From Flavobacterium microcysteis (GTDB lineage: Bacteria > Bacteroidota > Bacteroidia > Flavobacteriales > Flavobacteriaceae), in NCBI RefSeq assembly GCF_006385255.1, contig NZ_VFJE01000056.1:744001-808000 (forward strand): a DNA stretch of 64,000 bases, written 5' to 3'. Positions 52,014-61,300 of the stretch are shown in pieces; positions within the stretch are counted from its first letter, which is position 1; each line of letters starts with the position of its first letter. A program made the translations under genes and the position numbers. Under the pieces are notes generated by a model. That model was not told the DNA's origin. It made no database searches and saw only the letters and a program-made list of their open reading frames with translations.

Positions 52014-53384
52014 TTATTTTTCTTTCTCGCTTTCCAAACGTTCCTGTTCCATTTTTTCAGCCAATCGTTTTTCTATGATGGGCGTTACCAGAGTTTTTCT
52101 TGGTTTTGATTTAACGAAAGGAAATAGCTCCAAATCGTGACTCATCCTGTCGTTTTTGTTGGGATATTTATTAGTTCCTAAAAGGATTTCTTTTCCGGAA
52201 TCAAATAAATCCTGTTCTTTTTCAGCACTTTCCTGGATTTTTCTTTGGATGGTTCCTTCAATTAGTTGTGTAATTAAACCACCATTTGCTTCGATGTCTT
52301 TGAATAATGCCAAAGCTTTTTCGGCTAATTGCTCTGTCAATGCTTCGATATAGTAGCTTCCGTCTGCCGGGTTTTTAACCTTGTCGAAATAGCTTTCGTG
52401 TTTTAATACCAGGAGTTGGTTTCTTGAAATTCTGTCGCCAAACTCGTTGTCTTTATGGTATAAGGCATCGTATGCCAGATTTGAAACAGCATCGGCTCCA
52501 CCTAAAATGGCGCTCATGCATTCTGTGGTGGTTCGAAGCATGTTTACATTATAATCGTAAAGCGTTTTGTTTCTTTTGGTAGGAATTGCAAGGATATGGC
52601 AACCTGAATTATGATCGTATTCTTTAGCTAAGAGGTCAAAAAGCAATCGGAGGGCACGTAGTTTGGCAATTTCAAAAAAATAATTTGTTCCCACTGCGAC
52701 CTGAAATGTGATTGGTCTTGAAATGGTTGCCATGCGGTTGAAATATTCATTGGCATGAGCCAACATATAGGCCAGTTGCTGCACAATATTTGCTCCTGCA
52801 TTCTGATAAAGGCTCCCGTCAATGTTTAGGAAGTTGATATTCTGGCAAGAGATAGAAATTGTATTCAGCAGGTCTAAGTCTGGATCAAGATTAGTATGCC
52901 AGTTGCCTTCTTTTGCCAATTTTCCAACAGGATCGAGTTGTACAAAAAAATTCGCCTTTCTGTTTTTGGCAATAGTATCTATTTTTTTTACGAAATCGAT
53001 TGAAAGGAATGATAAATGGAAATAAACGGTTGTTGTTTCTAACGGAAGTTTTTCCAATAGTTTCGCTATATCCAGATTTTCGTCTTCAATAGTGAATCGG
53101 ATACTTTCGGCTCCTCTTGAAAGGGTTTCCAAGGCACGGCCTATGGATTTATCCAAATCATGCACGAAAATATTCTGGACTATTTTAAAAGCTGTTTCTT
53201 TTTCAGAAAAAGAAAGAGGATTTTCAAACTCGTCAATATGGTAGAAAGGTTTTACTTTAATACCTTCTGGACTTTCCCAGATTAGTGTTTCGTTATAATC
53301 TGCTCCTTTGAGTTCGTACTGAATCTGCTGCTTCCATTGCTTGGAAGATACGGGATTGAAGTCGTCAAATAGGTGGTCGGCCAT
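52014..53384 (-). CDS. mutA: Methylmalonyl-CoA mutase, small (non-catalytic) subunit
   Basis: 456 residues, with the barrel domain of the mutase family (FDDFNPVSSKQWKQQIQYEL, NYFFEIAKLRALRLLFDLLA, RISRNQLLVLKHESYFDK, DPADGSYYIEAL-like NPADGSYYIEALTEQLAEKA). It lacks the C-terminal cobalamin domain with DxHxxG that the large subunit has, so it cannot bind B12 and is structural. Small subunits in other phyla are longer and keep a degenerate cobalamin domain; the truncated form is known in Flavobacteria. It lies 48 bases downstream of the DivIC-like gene and 3 bases upstream of the large-subunit gene. Confidence 0.92.
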   Translation of the reverse strand: MADHLFDDFNPVSSKQWKQQIQYELKGADYNETLIWESPEGIKVKPFYHIDEFENPLSFSEKETAFKIVQNIFVHDLDKSIGRALETLSRGAESIRFTIEDENLDIAKLLEKLPLETTTVYFHLSFLSIDFVKKIDTIAKNRKANFFVQLDPVGKLAKEGNWHTNLDPDLDLLNTISISCQNINFLNIDGSLYQNAGANIVQQLAYMLAHANEYFNRMATISRPITFQVAVGTNYFFEIAKLRALRLLFDLLAKEYDHNSGCHILAIPTKRNKTLYDYNVNMLRTTTECMSAILGGADAVSNLAYDALYHKDNEFGDRISRNQLLVLKHESYFDKVKNPADGSYYIEALTEQLAEKALALFKDIEANGGLITQLIEGTIQRKIQESAEKEQDLFDSGKEILLGTNKYPNKNDRMSHDLELFPFVKSKPRKTLVTPIIEKRLAEKMEQERLESEKEK

Positions 53385-53432
53385 TTTTAGGTTATGTTGT
53401 TCTGCTAAAACAATAGTTATTAGCAGAGATAA

Positions 53433-53783
53433 TTATAATGATTTGCTTTGCTCTTCTTCAGGCAAATCTTCTTCAAATTCAATGATGTATATGTCTTCGC
53501 TGTCGCGTTTCATATAGTATTTTTCGCGAGCATATTTTTCAATCTGGTCTGGATTTTTGAGCAGTTTTATCTTCTCATCGTCGAGTTTAATCTCGTCCTG
53601 GTAATATTTTTTATTGTCTTCCCGTTCTTTTGTTTCCTTGTTCAGGACTCTCTGCTCGAGCAAGGAATAGCTGTCAAGAAAAACCATCCAGACAATAAAA
53701 AGCACCAATACCAATACATATCGGTTTCCGAAAAATCTCAGAAAAGGATAGCGGCTGGTGATATTTTTGAACGGATTTTTCAT
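53433..53783 (-). CDS. FtsB/DivIC-like septum formation initiator
   Basis: 116 residues. Short cytoplasmic N-terminus, one transmembrane helix (about 22-40, RYVLVLVLFIVWMVFLDSYS), then a periplasmic coiled coil (about 45-85, LLEQRVLNKETKEREDNKKY) and the conserved IEKYAREKYYMKRDSEDIYI box. FtsB/DivIC pairs with FtsL and FtsQ/DivIB in the divisome. The acidic C-terminus is typical. It lies between udk and the mutase genes on the same strand and could be co-transcribed with both. Confidence 0.88.
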   Translation of the reverse strand: MKNPFKNITSRYPFLRFFGNRYVLVLVLFIVWMVFLDSYSLLEQRVLNKETKEREDNKKYYQDEIKLDDEKIKLLKNPDQIEKYAREKYYMKRDSEDIYIIEFEEDLPEEEQSKSL

Positions 53784-53819
53784 CCCTGAATTTTTAATTT
53801 ATAAAATTAGGAATTTAAA

Positions 53820-54428
53820 TTATAAAATACGCTGATTGATTACAGCCCGGACAACATCAATTGCCACGGTATTGTATTTGTCGTTTGGTATAATAATATC
53901 TGCAAAAGCTTTAGTCGGTTCGATAAATTGCTCGTGCATCGGTTTTAATGTATTTTGGTAGCGGTTCAATACTTCTTCCATATCGCGTCCTCTTTCGGCA
54001 ATATCACGCTTTAGACGTCGAATCAAACGTTCGTCAGAATCAGCATGGACAAATATTTTTATATCGAACATATCGCGAAGCTCCGGATTAGCAAGAATCA
54101 GGATGCCTTCTATAATCATTACTTTTCTCGGATGTGTATTGATGGTGTCTTCGGTACGGTTGTGCGTTACAAAAGAATATACAGGCTGTTCTATGTTTTT
54201 TCCCTCTTTCAAGTCCTTTAAATGAGCGACTAACAATTCAAAATCGATAGCTCTTGGGTGGTCAAAATTGATAAGTGCCCGTTCGTCAAAACTAAGATTA
54301 TGGTTTTCTCTATAATAGGAGTCCTGAGAGATTATTCCAACTTCAGTCTGAGGCAACTCGTTCATAATTTGTTGGACAACAGTTGTTTTTCCGCTTCCGG
54401 TTCCGCCGGCAATTCCGATAATGAGCAT
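53820..54428 (-). CDS. udk: Uridine kinase
   Basis: 202 residues from the ATG of MLIIGIAGGTGSGKTTVV; a further 10 codons upstream are disregarded because a TAnnTTTG element overlaps them. P-loop GGTGSGKTT, SQDSYYRENHNLSFDERALI, FDHPRAIDFELL, IIEGILILANPEL and RRLKRDIAERGRD are all typical. Phosphorylates uridine and cytidine in pyrimidine salvage. First gene of the run udk, divIC-like, mutA, mutB. Confidence 0.96.
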   Translation of the reverse strand: MLIIGIAGGTGSGKTTVVQQIMNELPQTEVGIISQDSYYRENHNLSFDERALINFDHPRAIDFELLVAHLKDLKEGKNIEQPVYSFVTHNRTEDTINTHPRKVMIIEGILILANPELRDMFDIKIFVHADSDERLIRRLKRDIAERGRDMEEVLNRYQNTLKPMHEQFIEPTKAFADIIIPNDKYNTVAIDVVRAVINQRIL

Positions 54429-54455
54429 AAGGGTTGTGTTATATTTTTCTTTAGG

Positions 54456-54463
54456 CAAAAATA
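54456..54463 (-). promoter_or_regulatory. TAnnTTTG element of udk
   Basis: TATTTTTG on the minus strand, 27 bases before the udk ATG. No TTG at the usual distance upstream. Confidence 0.55.
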
Positions 54464-54571
54464 GAAATTATATTGAGAGTGGTTTTTGTTTTTTATGGAA
54501 ATGTTTCAGTCGGTAATTATGCTATAGTTAATTGAGAAAAAATCAATGCCCAAGAAACAGAATTTTATTAA

Positions 54572-54603
54572 TTTTAAGTTTGCTGACAAATAGCAAACTA
54601 AAA
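54572..54603. promoter_or_regulatory. Promoter element overlapped by an inverted repeat upstream of START-like gene
   Basis: TAAGTTTG (54575-54582, plus strand) matches TAnnTTTG. It overlaps the palindrome AGTTTGCT-N7-AGCAAACT (54577-54599), which extends outward to 12-base arms with one mismatch. It lies 15-35 bases before the ATG. A repressor site or a 5' hairpin is plausible. Confidence 0.55.
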
Positions 54604-54613
54604 CTAAAGATTC

Positions 54614-55069
54614 ATGGGGAAAACAGAACTGACTATTAAGGCGGCAATCCAAATACTGAAGCCCATTCCGGAAGTATTCGAAGCGATTGTTGATCCTAAA
54701 AAAATGTCAAATTATTTTATTGCTGAGGGTTCAGGAAGAATGGAAGAGGGAAGAGAAATCGAATGGAAGTTTCCTGAATTTGATATGCAATTCCCAATTA
54801 CGGTTGGCAAAATCGAAAAGGACAAGTACGTATCGTATTATTGGGAAGTCAATAAAAAGAAAAATCTGGTTGAAATGACTTTATCGTCTTTTGGAAAAGA
54901 TACGGTTGTGACAATTACAGAGAAAGGAATGGAAAATAATGAAGAAGGAATTAGTTGGCTGATGGGAAATACGGAAGGTTGGGCAAATTTTCTTGCCTGT
55001 CTTAAAGCTTATCTCGAATATGGCATCAACCTGAGAAAAGGAGCATTTGAATTTAGAAGCGGGGAATAA
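54614..55069 (+). CDS. START-like (SRPBCC/AHSA1) domain protein
   Basis: 151 residues, no signal peptide. The start TELTIKAAIQILKPIPEVFE, MSNYFIAEGSGRMEEGREIEW and ISWLMGNTEGWANFLACLKA fit the AHSA1-type START-like fold, a hydrophobic-cavity domain. Members bind lipids or other small hydrophobic ligands or act as Hsp90 co-chaperones; the ligand cannot be predicted. It stands alone with a promoter element that is overlapped by a 12-base-arm inverted repeat, which suggests specific regulation. Confidence 0.85.
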   Translation: MGKTELTIKAAIQILKPIPEVFEAIVDPKKMSNYFIAEGSGRMEEGREIEWKFPEFDMQFPITVGKIEKDKYVSYYWEVNKKKNLVEMTLSSFGKDTVVTITEKGMENNEEGISWLMGNTEGWANFLACLKAYLEYGINLRKGAFEFRSGE

Positions 55070-55094
55070 AAAGTAAGAGAATGGTTCGTTTGAG

Positions 55095-55240
55095 AATTTT
55101 TTAGCCACAGATTAAAACAATTACGCAGATTTTGGAAGTCTTTATAAAATGAAAGAAGATGTGAAAAGGTCTGCTTTCAATGGTTTTTTAAATACATAAA
55201 TATAAACTTAGCACCTCAGCAACTTAGCATCTCAGTACTT
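55095..55240. repeat. Intergenic dispersed repeat, copy B
   Basis: The first part (TTTTTTAGCCACAGATTA, then ACGCAGATTTT) resembles copy A near 32236. The second part (AAAGAAGATG, AATATAAACTTAG) and the tandem 16-base units (55207-55222 and 55223-55238) resemble copy C near 48266. Copy B thus joins the two otherwise separate blocks. Noncoding. Confidence 0.6.
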
Positions 55241-55265
55241 TTTTAAATAATATAACTGAATAAAT

Positions 55266-55296
55266 AAAAAAGCCCACCCGTAAATCCGGGCGGGCT
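55266..55296 (-). terminator. Terminator after the giant surface-protein gene
   Basis: On the minus strand AGCCCGCCCG pairs with CGGGTGGGCT (one G-U) around a short loop and is followed by six T. Confidence 0.85.
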
Positions 55297-55316
55297 CTTC
55301 TTTAAAAGATTATTCA

Positions 55317-58300
55317 TTATTTTTTGACCACTTTTACGGTCGATTTTTTGCCTTTGAATAGGATGGATACCGCATAGGTTCCATCTGACAGGTCTCCAAG
55401 GAACAGCTTTACTTCTTTAGAATTGAAGCTCTGTTCTTTGACTAACTGTCCAAGCAGGCTGTATACCTCAACCCTTTCGACTATTCTTGTGCTTTGTATG
55501 TTCAGGTAATCTTCTACCGGGTTTGGGTAGTATTTAAAAGTCATTCCTGGTGTTACATTTACGGCAACAGCAAAAGGGAGGCTTGAACATTGTCCGTCAG
55601 CAATTGAAACAGCATAATAAACAGCGTCATCTACCAATTGGGTAGTAGGAGATAGCAGGTTGGTATTATTTACCGCATCATCATAACTAGCATACCAGAT
55701 AGAGTTTGATGGCGTTACCACCAGGTCTGCTACAGTAGCTCCTTCCTCGAAATGCTGTACGGTTGCTCCTTCTGGAGTTGGCAGCAATTCGTTCAGGGTA
55801 ATTATGACTAGTGTTCTTTCCGGGCTTTCGCATCCGTTGATTGTCTGCGAGGCATAATAAATCGTTCCGTCTACCAGAAGTGTATTTCCAGAAAGTTCCT
55901 GTGTTGCATTGGCTGAAGCATACCATTTCACTTGTGTTCCTTCTATTCTAAGGTCGCTTATTGTAGGATTGGCTGCTCTACAGAATTCTTGTATTTCTTC
56001 AGCAATTGGCGGTGCTACTACCTGCGGCTGAGTAATGTTGAAATTCCTTATAGCCCTAGAACCGTTTGCATCTGTAACGGTAACGGTATAGCTGCCTGCT
56101 GCTAAGCCTGTTGCAGTTGCTGCAGTTCCACCGTATGGCGACCAGGAATAGGCGTAAGGTGGAGTACCTCCGATTATATTAACAGTAACCGAACCGTCAG
56201 AACCTCCATTGCAGGTTACATTTGTCAGAGTGTAGGTATCCACAGTTAATCTTTCGATAATCGTAAAATCGGCTCCGGTAAAGGTGATGTCATAATTATC
56301 GCCTGCACTTAAAGTCCCCTGCGTAATGGCATAGATTCCCGCAATTTCACCAGGGACTCTTGACAATCTACCTGTGATATTACTTTCTGTATCACCGTTG
56401 ACAAATCCGGTAACGGTATAGGTCAATGCTGGGTCTGCTGTTCCAAATGCTTTTGACTTGGCATCAGCAACAATATTCAAAGTCGCTTTAGTGATATTAA
56501 AGCTAGCACTTGTGTAGGTGATATCATAGTTTCCGCTAACAGCCAGAGTTCCCTGTTCGATAGCATAAGTTCCGACATTTTCCCCGGCTGTTCTTGACAA
56601 GCTACCTGTGATGATACTTTCTGTATCATCGTTGACAAATCCGGTAACGGTATAAGTCAAAGCAGGATCCGCTGTACTATACACTTTTGACTTAGTATCA
56701 GCAATAATATTCAAAGTTGCTTTAGTGATATTAAAATCAGCAGCTGTGTAGACGATATCGTAGTTGCCACTTGCCGCTAAGGTTCCCTGTTCGATAGCAT
56801 AAGTTCCGATATTTTCTCCAGCGGTTCTGATCAATGTTCCAGTAATTACAGTTTGGTCATCTTCATTAGCTAAACCTGTAACGGTATAGGTCAAGGCTGG
56901 ATCTACTGCACCATAGGTTTTTGATTTTGCATCAGCAACGATGTTCAAAGTTGCTTTTGTGATATTAAAGTCAGCGCCTGTGTAAGTGATGTCATAGTTA
57001 CCACTTGCTGTTAAGGTTCCTTGCTCAATGGCGTAGGTTCCGATATTTTCTCCAGCTGTTCTGGTTAATATTCCGGTAATTACAGTTTGGTCATCTCCAT
57101 TTTCTAAACCGATAACGGTGTAGGTTAAAGCAGGATCAGCTGTGCCGTACACTTTAGACTTGGCGTCAGCAACAATATTCAAAGTTGCTTTTGTGATATT
57201 AAAGTCAGCGCCTGTGTAAGTGATATCATAGTTACCACTTGCTGTTAAGATTCCTTGCTCAATGGCATAAGTGCCTATGTCTTCTCCAGCTGTTCTTACC
57301 AAAGCTCCAGTAATAATGTTTTCCGTGTCTCCATTGGTAAGTCCTGTCACTGTATAGGTCAAAGCAGGATCTGCAGTTCCGTAGATTTTTGACTTGGCAT
57401 CAGCAACAATATTCAAAGTTGCTTTAGTGATATTAAAATCAGCAGCTGTGTAGACGATATCGTAGTTACCACTTGCAGTTAAGGTTCCTTGTCCGATAGC
57501 GTATGTTCCGATATTTTCACCGGCTACTCTTGCCAAATCACCTATGATTATTGTCTGATCATCTCCATTCGTCAAACCTGTCACTGTATAGGTCAAAGCA
57601 GGATCTGCTGCCCCATACACTTTTGACTTTGCATCAGCAACAATATTTAAGGTTGCTTTAGTGATGTTGAAATCAGCACCAGTGTAAGTGATGTCATAGT
57701 TTCCGGTTGTTGTCAAAGTTCCTTGCTCGATGGCGTATGTTCCGATATTTTCACCGGTTACTCTTGCCAAATCACCTGTGATTATTGTCTGATCATCTCC
57801 ATTCGTTAAACCTGTCACTGTATAGGTCAAAGCAGGATCTGCTGTTCCATAGATTTTAGACTTGGCATCGGCAACAATATTTAAGGTTGCTTTAGTGATA
57901 TTAAAGTCAGCGCCTGTGTAAGTGATGTCATAGTTTCCGGTTGCGGCCAAGGTTCCCTGTTCGATCGAATAAATTCCTATGTTTTCGCCCGCTGTTCTAA
58001 CCAGAGCACCTGTGATTATTGTATGATCATCTCCATTAGCAAGTCCTGTAACGGTATAGGTCAATATAGGATCTGCTGTTCCGTACACTTTTGATTTTGC
58101 ATCAGCCATGATGTTCAGCATTGCTTTAGTGATGTTGAAATCAGCACTTGTATAAACGATATCGTAATTTCCGGTTGCAACCAATGTTCCCTGTTCGATC
58201 GAATAAATTCCTATGTTTTCGCCCGCTGTTCTAACCAGAGCACCTGTGATTATTGTATGATCATCTCCATTGGCAAGTCCTGTAACGGTATATGTCAAAG

Positions 58301-61300
58301 CCGGATCAGCTGTTCCATACACTTTTGACTTGGCGTTAGCAACAATATTCAAGGTTGCTTTAGTGATGTTGAAATCAGCTCCAACATAGGTTACATCATA
58401 ATTTCCGCTTGCAGCCAAAGTTCCCTGGTTGATAGCATAGGTTCCTATATTCTCGCCTGTGACCCTTGTCAAAGCACCGGTAATAATGCTATCCGTATCT
58501 CCGTTTACCAGTCCTGTTATGGTATAGGTCAAAGCCGGATCAGCTGTTCCGTACACTTTTGACTTTGCATCAGCAACGATATTCAACACAGCTTTAGTGA
58601 TGTTGAAATCAGCTCCAAGATAGATTACATCATAGTTTCCACTTGCAACCAACGTTCCCTGGTTGATCGCATAGGTTCCGATATTCTCGCCTGTGACCCT
58701 TGTCAAAGCACCGGTAATAATGCTATCCGTATCTCCGTTTACCAGTCCTGTTATGGTATAGGTCAAAGCAGGGTCAGCCGTACCATACACTTTTGATTTT
58801 GTATCAGCAACAATATTCAACACAGCTTTAGTGATATTGAAACCAGCGCCAGTGTAAGTGATATCATAATTTCCGGTTGCCGTTAAGTTTCCTTTTTCAA
58901 TAGCATAAGTTCCGATATCTTCTCCGGCAGCTCTGGTTAAATTACCTGTAATAATGTTATCCGTATCTCCATTGGCAAGTCCTGTAACGGTATAGGTCAA
59001 GGCAGGGTCAGCCGTACCATACACTTTTGACTTAGAATCCGCAACGATATTCAAGGTTGCTTTAGTGATGTTGAAACCAGCTCCTGTGTAAGTGATGTCA
59101 TAGTTTCCGGTTGCAGCCAATGTTCCTTTTTCAATAGCATAAGTTCCGATATCTTCTCCGGCAGCTCTGGTTAAATTACCTGTAATAATGTTATCCGTAT
59201 CTCCATTTGCCAGTCCTGTAACGGTATAGGTCAAGGCAGGATCAGCCGTTCCATACACTTTTGACTTTGCATCTGCAACAATATTCAATACGGCTTTAGT
59301 GATATTGAAATCTGCTGATGTATAGCTGATGTCATAGTTTCCTGTTGCAGCCAATGTTCCCTGTTCGATAGCATAAGTTCCGATATCTTCTCCGGCTGTT
59401 CTTGTCAAAGTACCTGTGATGATACTTTCGGTATCTCCATTTGCCAGTCCTGTAACGGTATAGGTCAAGGTAGGGTCAGCCGTACCATACACTTTTGATT
59501 TTGCGTCTGCAACAATATTCAAGGTTGCTTTAGTGATATTGAAATCAGCTCCTGTGTAAGTGATGTCATAGTTTCCTGTTGCAGCCAAAGTTCCCTGACC
59601 GATAGCGTAGGTTCCGATATTTTCCCCGGCAGCTCTTGCCAATAATCCTGTAATTATCGCATCGGTATCTCCATTGGCAAGTCCTGTAACGGTATAGGTC
59701 AAGGTAGGGTCAGCCGTACCATACACTTTTGATTTTGCGTCTGCAACAATATTCAAGGTTGCTTTAGTGATGTTAAAATCAGCACCAGTGTAGGTGACGT
59801 CATAGTTTCCTGTTGCAGCCAAAGTTCCCTGACCGATAGCGTAGGTTCCGATATCTTCTCCGGCTGTTCTAGTCAATGCCCCGGTAATTACTACATCCGT
59901 ATCTCCATTTGCCAGTCCTGTAACGGTATAGGTTAATACGGAATCAGCCGTTCCATATACTTTTGACTTGGCATCAGCAACAATATTCAAGGTTGCTTTT
60001 GTTATATTAAAATCGGCACCAATGTAAGTGATGTCATAGTTTCCGGTTGCAGCCAATGTTCCCTGACCAATAGCGTAGGTTCCGGTATTTTCTCCGGCTG
60101 TTCTAGTCAATGCCCCGGTAATTACTAGATCCGTATCTCCATTTGCCAGTCCTGTAACGGTATAGGTCAAGGCAGGATCAGCCGTTCCATAGACTTTAGA
60201 CTTGGTATCGGCAACAATATTCAAGGTTGCTTTAGTGATATTAAAATCAGCACCAGTGTAGGTAATCTCATAGTTTCCTGTTGCAGCCAAATTTCCCTGA
60301 CTGATAGCGTAGGTTCCGATATTTTCCCCCGCAGCTCTTGCTAACAATCCTGTAATTATCGCATTGGTATCTCCATTGGCAAGTCCTGTTACAGTATAGG
60401 TCAAAGCAGGATCTGTTGTTCCATACACTTTAGATTTTGCATCTGCAAAGATATTCAACGTTGCTTTGGTGATGCTGAAATCTGCTCCAACAAAGATAAT
60501 AGTGTAGTTACCGTTTGCAGTTAGGGTTCCCTGATTGATAGTATAGGTTCCTATGTTTTCACCGGCTGTTCTTGTCAAATTACCTGTGATGATACTTTCC
60601 GTATCTCCATTTGCCAAACCGCTTACGACGTAAGTCAGAGCCGGATCAGCTGTTCCATACACTTTTGATTTTGCGTCGGCAACGATATTCAAGGTTGCTT
60701 TTGTTATATTGAAATCAGCGCCAGTATAGGCAATGTCATAGTTTCCTGTTGCTGCCAGGGTTCCCTGATTGATAGTATAGGTTCCTATGTTTTCACCGGC
60801 TGTTCTTGTCAAATTACCTGTGATGATACTTTCCGCATCTCCATTTGTCAAACCGCTTACGACGTAAGTCAGAGCAGGATCAGCCGTTCCATACACTTTT
60901 GATTTTGCGTCGGCAACGATATTCAAGGTTGCTTTAGTGATATTGAAATCAGCGCCAGTGTAGGCAATGTCATAGTTTCCTGTTGCAACCAGAGTTCCCT
61001 GTTCAATTGCATAGGTTCCTGTGTTCTCACCGGTTGCTCTTGCCAATGCCCCGGTAATTACTACATTGGTATCTCCATTAGTTAAGCCAGTAACAGTGTA
61101 CGTCAAAGCAGGATCAGCTGTTCCGTACACTTTTGATTTTGCGTCGGCAACAATATTCAAGGTTGCTTTTGTGATATTGAAATCTGCACCAGTGTAGGCA
61201 ATGTCATAGTTTTCGGTTGCAGCCAGGGTTCCCTGATTGATGGTATAGGTTCCGATATTTTCTCCCGCTGTTCTGGCTAAGGCTCCGGTAATTATTGTTC

